Source: Trebouxia sp. TZW2008 (lineage: Eukaryota > Chlorophyta > Trebouxiophyceae > Trebouxiales > Trebouxiaceae). From it: a stretch of DNA of 15,438 nucleotides. The stretch spans positions 1,012 to 16,449 of the forward strand of contig BDIU01000312.1 of NCBI GenBank assembly GCA_002118135.1, given 5' to 3'. The notes beneath the pieces are model-generated. The model was given only the letters and a program-made list of their open reading frames with translations. It searched no databases and had not been told where the DNA came from. This document shows, piece by piece, positions 8,970-15,438 of this stretch. The position numbers and the translations under genes were made by a program. Numbering within the stretch: position 1 is the first letter of the stretch; every line of letters starts with the position of its first letter.

Positions 8970-11900
8970 CATGTTCCAGCATATACTGCTAGGTATGTGT
9001 GGCACAAGTCCTATCTCCAAGACAATGCACTCGAAACAAGCAGGCCTACAGATCATTGCCGTGATGTTGCTGCTGCATGTCAAACGCGTGCTGCCATGAC
9101 AATCCATCTGTGCATACAGGGCAGCACTCCAGATAACCTGCGCTGGTTTCACCAGCCTGCCACAGTTGCAACCAGGAGGCAGCAACGCAGTTTGTTCTGA
9201 TTGAGTGGAGTGCGCGTGTCTAGGTGATGATACAGCTTGCAAACAATTTGCAACTGAGGGTTCCACGCTGTCCCTCCTGAGGCTGTCAAAGAAAGAGCTA
9301 GACTGGAAATTTTCAATCCATGCAGCGCTTGTGACGTCTTGTCCATGACATTGGATTGGACTTGAAAGCTTGATGACTTTTGACAGCTAAACTGGCGTTT
9401 CAGAAGCTGTCGCCTTCAGGGCATGGTGCTGTGCCTCATGAGTTTGAGTGATGCACTTGCCATTATCACATGGTGTTCATGTTTACCTGATGGTCCCATG
9501 CTGTTTCTCATCAGGCTATTGCGCATGGAGCTGGACCGAAATGACCCAATTGGTGAGGTGCCAATAATGCTCTCATCCAGCACTGTCTGCCCATCTACCA
9601 CAAAGCGCTGCCGCATGTCCTCAGTCACATTCTGAAAGCTCGCTGTCAATTGCTCTAGCTGAACCTACAGCAGCATTTGCATGATTGATGGCCTGTCCAT
9701 GGCCCAGCCAGCAGTTTTGTGCTGTATCATGTTAACTGTGAATCAAATGATTATTGATCAGATGATAAGTGAGGTCAGCAGTAGCTGCCCATGTATAAGC
9801 GCTGCCGCATGTCCTCTGTCACATTTACAAAACTGGTCATCAGCTGCTGCAACTGGGCTTGCAACAGCAGGCCTATGTTTTCAGCACGATTTGATGAAGG
9901 AAGAAAAGAAGATCACACAGTTTATTTGTTACTGGTTGACGCGCAGGGACCAGCAGTCAAGCATGACTGACAATTTGGCCTACTTGAAACAGCAAGTATG
10001 TGAGCTGAATGCATTACAGTTTGGCTGCAGGCATCAAGCTGAAGCATCACAGCATTACTTCCCATGGCAAAAACTCAGATTGTGAAGGTAGCAGAACATG
10101 GCATGCCAATAGCGCTGCAACAGGTGCCTTGTGATGCAAGCTGCTACAGAGAACAGGGCATGACAACAGCACCACAATTGCCTTGTGATGCAAGCTGCTG
10201 TAGAGAACAGGGCATGCCCACAGAACAACAAGTGCCTTGTGATGCAAGCTGCTACAGTAAACTCTTGTTGTAAGGACACTTGATGTAAGGACAATCTTGA
10301 TGTAAAGACAGTGCTGTTGGTCCTCAATCACTGCATTCTGACTGCAGTAGTCCCTCTGAGTAAGGACAACTTGATGTAAGGACAATTGCATGGTAACCAG
10401 AGCAGTCATTACAACAAGAGTTTACTGTACAAAGAACGAGGCATGCAGAAGCTTGCAGAAGTCTTACCTGTTCAATGTAGGAGCGAGCTATGTAGGTGCC
10501 ATCAAGGCCAAGCCGCCGGCCAGCTTCAGCTACCACTGAGCGATCTTTGCCCTGAATCTGCAAATCAGGCAACACATTGGCTAAACACAAACGCTGTAAA
10601 ATAAGTATCTTGTGGGTGCTGATCTGCAGCAGAGAACACAGCTTTGTGAATGGCTCTGTTTGGTCAAAGCAAATCCCGTTGCCTTGGAAAAGCATGTCAT
10701 ATCATGTGGAATCATACCATGTGGATGACTGCAAAAAGCTCAGCGGACTGATGCCTAAAGTCAGGAAGCAAGAGAAGACGTACTCAAGGTTTGCAGCTTT
10801 GTCCAGGTATCTTATCAAGGATGTTCTTCCTTTTCCTATTTGGTGTTTGTTTGCTTGGGTTTTGGTGTGAGGTTCTGCCGTGAAGGTGCCTAGGACTAAA
10901 GGGTTTGAAGCAGACAAGACAAGAGGCGTGACAGCAAGGATACCTGTACAAAGCTGCGGCCCATGCCTTCAATAGTGTCAACCTTGATAGTGAGACGGTC
11001 ATCTGTGTGGATGACGCTGGTGCGCTTCATGATGGTGCCAATCTCATACCCCAACGCCATCAGACCTCCCAGGATACGCACACTCACCTGAAAATCAAAG
11101 GTAGTAGTGTAAGGTCCAATGCTGACAACACATGTGCTTCCAGATGCTCGTACGCTTCATAATGGTGCCAGCTTCATACCCCAAAGCCATGAGACCTCCC
11201 AGGATGCGCACACTCACCTGGACGTTGCAGGCAACACATTGAGGATTGAAACTTGACAATGCATCTGTTGGCAGTTGCTGGTGCACTTCATGATGGTGCC
11301 AATCTTGTACCCCACCACCATGAGACCTCCCAGCATACGCACACTCACCTGGACGTTGCAGGCAACACATTGAGGATTGAAAGTTGACAATGCACCTGTT
11401 GGCAGTTGCTGGTGCACTTTATGATGGTGCAAATCTTGTACCCCACCGCCATGAGATCTCCCAGCATACGCATACTCACCTGGACGTTGTAGGCGACACA
11501 TTGAGGATTAAACTTTGACAATGCATCTGTTGGCAGTTGCTGGTGCACGCAATGATGGTGCCAATCTTGTACCCCACCGCCATGAGACCGCCCAGAATAC
11601 GCACACTCACCTGAACGTCACAGGCAACACATTGAACATAAAAAAGGAGGTCGTGAACACACTTCACCGTCTGACCAGTGAACAACACATGCAATGCAAT
11701 TTCACATGTGAATCAGAAACCAGTTTTTTCTTACCAATCACCATAGCTTTGCATCATGGAAGCACAACCCAAAAAAGTAAACTTGAGGCTTCATGGATCA
11801 CAGCTTGACACCATGAAAGCGTACCTCAAATGTGATTCTGGGCGAGATGATGAAAGGGCCATCAACTACCCATTCCTCAAACATGAGATTATATCGGCCA

Positions 11901-14900
11901 TCTCTGTTGCGCATCCTGAGCCAGGACTGGCATGTCTCTGGGTCCTCATTGGGTGGCAGCAGGTAGATGTCGTATGTCTCTGACTCCTTGCGCTCTTTAT
12001 GCTCGCTCTGCAAATGCAGAACTTGATTGTTTGTTGATTAAAAAATCATGACAGTACCTTTTATCTGTCTTTGATGCGGCCTGTTGTACAAGCGCATGCT
12101 TTGTTCAGCAAAAGAGCAAGGCTTGTGTGTGTATTTGTTCAGTCAGAGCTGCAATTGCAGTGACCAGACAGCAGACCAGACCATTGATGTGTAACGTCAG
12201 ACAGATTGCGGTCAAAGAACAGTGTGCAGACCTGCAAGCTTACAAGGACTATGCACGCTCTTGGCCAGGAACAAGTCTGTGAAATGGCTCACACACCTTC
12301 AGCAGGGAGTGGATTGTGTCCTTGGAGACCTTGCGATCAGACTTGAGGATGTAGGTGGGATCCATGAAGCCTGAGAAGGGGTTGAAGGTGTTGTAGATCT
12401 TCAAGTGCGCTGTCTTCAGGTCTGGCTCTATGAACGCCTTGTACATTGGGTATACTGTGTCTGAAATCTGCAACAGACAAAATCAGTTTTTCATCATTTT
12501 GGCAGCCTGAGAAGACCTTAAAGGTGTGTAGATGTTGAGTTGTGCTGTCTTCAGGTCTGGCTCTATGAACGCCTTGTACACTGGTTATACAGTGTCTGAG
12601 ATCTGCACAACAATGGACAATCTCTGTTGATTTCAACATGTCTGAGACAGGACTGCAGGTAGTTATATGGCAATGAGTCTGGATCCGAAATCTCATCATA
12701 GCAAACAGTATATCTCTAGTCAAAGAAATTTGAAGACAGCAGTCTGTTAAGGCAAGGAGGCATTGCCGACAGGGTGGTACAATTCAAGAGAAACACATCC
12801 ATGATAGACTTCGGCAACCAGGGCCTGCAGAAACTAGAACAGACCAGGCAGAAGGTAAACTCCTGCGCACCTGTTGAATGATCTCCTCAGGTGCTTGGCC
12901 AGACCTATTGATGTCTCGCAGCACTCGCTTCACTAGGTCAAAGTGCACTCCACCTGTAATGGACACCCTAAGATCCTCCAGTGGCCTGCATGCAGTGACA
13001 GCAGTGAAACGTGTTGTAGGCTTGAGTTGCAGCACATATTCAATGTCCTCTTGTAGATCACATAGGTTGCACTAGCAAAGCTGAACAGCAACTCATTCGC
13101 TTCATGTGATTGACTGCAGTGAAGCTTGCAGCACTTGCATTAGCAGATCAAAGTGTACACAACCAGTGATGGGTACCCTCAAGTCCTCCAGTGGCCTGCA
13201 TGCATCGGCAGCAGTGAAAAACACACCACGGCAGGTTTGCATAGCCGCAACACACTGAGGTTGCACCTCTTCTAAACCCTGCATAAGACGTACAGGCAAT
13301 ACCAAAAAGCAATGCATGAACCTGACTTGAGCGACCACAGTGAAGGTAGCAGCACCCGCTTCACCAGGTCAAAGTGTACCCCACCTGTAATGCACACCCT
13401 CAGACCCTCCAGTGGCTTGCATGCGATGGCAGCAGTGAAGACACGCTGTTGTAGGCTTGCGTTACAGCATGTACTCAGTGTCCTGCACCTCTTGTAGACT
13501 GCACATAGGTTGCACAGGCAACATTGAAAAGCAATATATCTGATTGACTGCGGTGAAGCTTGCAGCACCCGCTTCCCTAGGTCCAAGAGTACACAACCAG
13601 TGATGGACACCCTCAAATCCTGCAATGGCCTGCATGCACAGGTCACAGCAACGGATGGGGATGACAACACAGCAATTCTGCACTGCTGCAATACATTAGG
13701 CTTCCAGCAGCCATGCTACACTTTTGTTGATATAGACCAGAAGAGAGCTGATTCAGAGAGCGCAATTGGATCTGGCCCACCTGCCATTGCTGCATACTGT
13801 TGTGTGCAAACACATAGTTGTCAAGGCCATATGCACGCAGAGCAGCCACCAGGGGTTTCTATATCCTCAGCAGAAGGGCAGACAAGAGGTTCAAGCATTT
13901 GAGGTTGACTGTGCTATACCAGCACATGGCAACACCAACCTGAGGCGCGTGCTGAGTGAATAAATTCCCTCAATAATGACCACCCTGGACGTCGGCTGCA
14001 GCTGAGTCCTGTAGCTCACTCTTTTGCTCTGCTTAAAATCATAAATAGGCACCTGTAACCACACAACATCTGATAGCAAAACACTGCAGGCTTGTGTCCT
14101 TGGAAACGTCTGCGAGGGCAGCAGTTAAGCTTGAAATGCCATACAACGCAACACTGACCTGAGTAGACTTGCCAGACTTCAGGTCATTGATGTTTGACAG
14201 CAGAGTCTCATAGTCTGTCAGTCTGGGATCTGCTTAGCATTGCCGTGGCTGCAATGCTTTTGCACCTTTGTGAAGGAAAGACAAAAGTCTCACAAGCAAA
14301 TGTGCAGCAAGCTATAACAGTACTTTTGACGTGACAATGGCTCAATGCTGGCAGCTTGTACTAAGGACGCGACAAAAGGCCAGGAGAAAGCACTTTGATG
14401 CTTTCAACAATTAATGCATTCCCATAAGGTGTGACCTGTGCAGCAATGACTCCCATGGACTGAAAATAGCGCAGAGGATGCAGATCTTGAATGCACACAA
14501 AGTACTCACCATCAAAATTGCTATCAATGACCCTGGTGCCGTCGTCGTAGTTGTCCATGGACAGAATGGCACATCCTGCAGTAAACATTTTGTTTGTGCA
14601 AAGACTTGCTGTTATTCCAGTCTTGCAAGTAAAATGGCTTGTTGATGCACAGTCCCAAATTAGTCTTATGCGCATCAGTCATGCCAAGCATTGCTTAATG
14701 CAATGACATCATGACACTATGAAGCATGCAAGCACCATACAAGTTCTGATGCATTTTGAGTCAGTTTAGCTGAGCATCATCTGCTCACCTGGCAAAAAAT
14801 GCTGAACCTTTTCAGAAAAAATTGTCTTTCCAGAGCCAGAAGGGCCGGCCAGCCCAACCTACAGTAGTCAGCTTGCTGTTTCACAGTCAGAAACAATGCA

Positions 14901-15373
14901 ATTGAGTAAGTCAACAGTGCCTGGACATACCAAATGCATGGTATAAAATGAGCGCAGGCTGTCCAAGCACAACTTGCTGAACTTTGTAGCGGGTGTGACT
15001 GAGAGACAGAATGACAGGCCAGGTGCAGTGTGGCATTAACAGCAACAGGAAGCCAGCCAGCCTGGAGTGATGACCCACCACAATTACACCCGAATTGTGT
15101 CTTGTCAAATACTGTACTGCCCTGATAAAGACATAAAAGCCCTGCAAAATGCATCACAGCATTTCAGATTTGCATTTTATTGAGCATATTAAGCAAGGCG
15201 GACAAGCAGGCTGAGCATATTAAGCAAGGCGGACAAGCAGGCATAAGCGGGAAAGGATTAGCTGTGCTGACCTTGTCAAAGGACAGCTGCTCGTCAAGGG
15301 GTTGAATCGCATATTTGATTTTGCCATTGGCACTTTTGACTTTGACTATCTCCAGCTGGTCTTTCAGCAGGCC
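7048..15373 (-). CDS. TTM1/TTM2-like protein: P-loop uridine-kinase-like domain + CYTH domain + C-terminal membrane anchor; 5' exon(s) outside window
   Basis: Fourteen exons in transcript order: 15272-15373, 15079-15141, 14789-14858, 14510-14575, 14159-14229, 13940-14052, 12871-12985, 12297-12467, 11825-12007, 10944-11087, 10468-10557, 9487-9664, 7845-8245 and 7048-7326. They encode 681 aa with every phase consistent. Landmarks in visible numbering: Walker A GPSGSGKT at ~60-67; SMDNYDD and DPRLTDYETLL; VPIYDFK and VVIIEGIYSLS; VSITGGVHFDLVKRVLRD; YPMYKAFIEPDL. The CYTH part begins with ETYDIYLLPP near 267 and continues through SWLRMRNRDG, FEEWV, ILGGLMALGY and QGKDRS to SYIEQVQLEQL near 400. 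A Ser/Met-rich linker, a short coiled coil (~610-640) and a hydrophobic C-terminal helix (LAALSVLCMLLGVVV) ending FIV then follow. Plant TTM1 and TTM2 have this layout, act as (pyro)phosphatases and are tail-anchored in mitochondrial outer membranes; the same role here is inferred. The missing N-terminus is probably only about 20 residues. Confidence 0.93.
7612..7738 (-). repeat. Tail-side duplicate of TTM exon 13 (exon tail + donor + intron head)
   Basis: Bases 7612-7738 repeat 7786-7910 at an offset of about 170-175 bp. The shared stretch includes the last ~65 nt of exon 13 (CCCATGGAATGCTGG-CAGGCAATTGTAG on plus) and about 100 nt of following intron (ATGCC-TTTGCTTG). Exon 13 ends WETK before GTATTT at 7844; the copy has GAAACGAAG/GCAGTT and so has lost a GT donor. 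The next exon (start 7326, APSQTRLSQ) joins in phase only to the intact copy. Confidence 0.75.
8876..8969. repeat. Compound AAT/AAC and GAT microsatellite
   Basis: Imperfect AATAAC/AAT triplets (about 8876-8904) run straight into about 20 uninterrupted GAT units (8908-8969). The tract lies in TTM intron 12 (8246-9486, 1241 bp). It yields poly-Asp, poly-Ser or poly-His open frames that are not genes. I see nothing else supportable in the rest of this intron. Confidence 0.95.
9786..9858 (-). repeat. Decayed head copy of TTM exon 12
   Basis: On the minus strand the copy reads QLQQLMTSFVNVTEDMRQRL, closely matching the start of exon 12 (VQLEQLTASFQNVTEDMRQR, starting 9664). The offset is about 194 bp. 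After DMRQR it drifts, with a 4-nt deletion before a shared ATGGGCAG. The copy ends within the exon and has no donor. It lies upstream in the transcript of the intact exon. Confidence 0.85.
10094..10257. repeat. Three tandem ~54-bp repeats in TTM intron 11
   Basis: Units at 10094-10150, 10151-10204 and 10205-10257 each start GAACA-GGCATG and end with a conserved TTGTGATGCAAGCTGCT-(A/G)-AG core. They are imperfect copies with a more variable middle. No similarity to the flanking exons was found. Confidence 0.85.
10271..10388. repeat. Short direct repeats TAAGGACAA..TTGATG
   Basis: The unit TAAGGACA(A)(T)CTTGATG (15-17 nt) occurs as a run at 10271-10310 (three units, the last decayed) and again at 10371-10388. 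About 60 unrelated bases separate the two blocks. They lie in the same intron as the 54-bp repeats. Confidence 0.75.
11146..11610 (-). repeat. Four tandem head copies of TTM exon 10 (131-bp period) with AG/GTGAGT junctions
   Basis: Head copies start (minus strand) at 11217, 11348, 11479 and 11610; the intact exon 10 starts at 11087. The period is 130, 131, 131 and 131 bp. Each head runs ~72 nt and encodes a version of VSVRILGGLMALGYEIGTIMK. It then passes into ~60 nt of intron tail ending at the next acceptor. Every junction reads CAG followed by GTGAGT, which is at once the intron end and a consensus 5' splice site. The copies lack the second half of the exon and its real donor (10943). Because 131 is not a multiple of 3, reading through two copies shifts frame. 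Confidence 0.92.
12504..12602 (-). repeat. Decayed head copy of TTM exon 8 with stop codon
   Basis: The copy matches the first ~100 nt of exon 8 (start 12467) at an offset of 135 bp. It reads ISDTV, then TAA, then VYKAFIEPDLKTA, where the intact exon has ISDTVYPMYKAFIEPDLKTA. It is preceded by its own GTGCAG acceptor and followed by intron tail instead of the rest of the exon. Confidence 0.9.
13128..13629 (-). repeat. Three tandem head copies of TTM exon 7
   Basis: Heads at 13128-13195, 13349-13416 and 13562-13629 (minus strand) repeat the first ~68 nt of exon 7 (start 12985). Offsets are 210, 221 and 213 bp. They encode PLEDLRVPITGCVHFDLL, PLEGLRVCITGGVHFDLVKR and PLQDLRVSITGCVLLDLGKR respectively. 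All stop matching at VL(R), before DINRSGQAPEE and the donor. Most keep a GCATGCAG-like acceptor, though the middle one reads GCATGCAAG. Confidence 0.92.
15181..15242. repeat. Perfect 31-bp tandem duplication
   Basis: Two identical units, 15181-15211 and 15212-15242, begin TGAGCATATTAAGCAAGG. They lie in the 130-bp intron between the first two visible TTM exons. The lack of divergence suggests a very recent event. Confidence 0.95.
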
Positions 15374-15438
15374 CTGTCAGACGCTCGTTTGAAAATTTGT
15401 GCTTGGCTGTTTTGAGCTGCCTGACTGAACACAGGTGA

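Noticed and set aside
8744..9266. Open frames on both strands encoding poly-Asp, poly-Ser or poly-His
   Set aside because: They are translations of the GAT/AAT microsatellite inside TTM intron 12, with no family similarity on either side.
10094..10257. CRISPR-like array
   Set aside because: There are three imperfect adjacent ~54-bp direct repeats with no uniform unique spacers, in a eukaryotic intron.

Overview
The window looks like nuclear DNA of a green plant-lineage eukaryote, most likely a green alga (a trebouxiophyte-type alga is my best guess). It carries three intron-rich genes with TGCAG-type acceptors and GT donors. One of them is a plant-type triphosphate tunnel metalloenzyme gene: a uridine-kinase-like P-loop domain, a CYTH domain and a C-terminal membrane anchor. 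Base composition is near even. I see no bacterial operon signs, tRNA, rRNA or CRISPR array. I rebuilt the exons by hand from reading-frame phase, splice dinucleotides and family similarity, and all junction phases agree.

Layout. (1) 1-2040, plus strand: the C-terminal part of a medium-chain dehydrogenase/reductase, closest in feel to mitochondrial enoyl-thioester reductase (MECR/ETR). It has four exons, and exon 2 carries an in-frame TAG. (2) 2041-2695: a gap between convergent 3' ends. (3) 2696-6287, minus strand: a complete six-exon gene for a Spartan/SPRTN-type DNA-protein-crosslink protease of 505 aa, with an SprT HExxH domain, a zinc-binding segment, a PIP-like box and a UBZ4 finger. (4) 6288-7047: an intergenic stretch holding the SPRTN promoter side and the 3' flank of the next gene. 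(5) 7048-15373, minus strand: 14 exons (681 aa seen) of a TTM1/TTM2-like protein. Only the extreme N-terminus lies outside the window.

The striking property is in the introns. In seven exons spread over all three genes, the intron just upstream of an intact exon holds one to four tandem copies of a unit made of the intron tail, the acceptor and the first ~40-105 nt of the exon. These copies lack the rest of the exon and the donor. The complete exon is therefore always last in transcript order. One further exon (TTM exon 13) shows the mirror form, with exon tail, donor and intron head repeated downstream. I count about 15 head copies and 1 tail copy. The best array (TTM exon 10, period 130-131 bp) repeats a CAG/GTGAGT junction that is acceptor and donor consensus at once, like a recursive-splicing site. 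Simple tandem duplications of 31, 54 and 71 bp, two inverted repeats and two microsatellites also lie in introns.

The three genes have no obvious shared pathway (oxidoreductase, DNA repair protease, membrane-anchored triphosphate enzyme). They appear to be ordinary eukaryotic neighbours. The interest lies in how their introns have grown.
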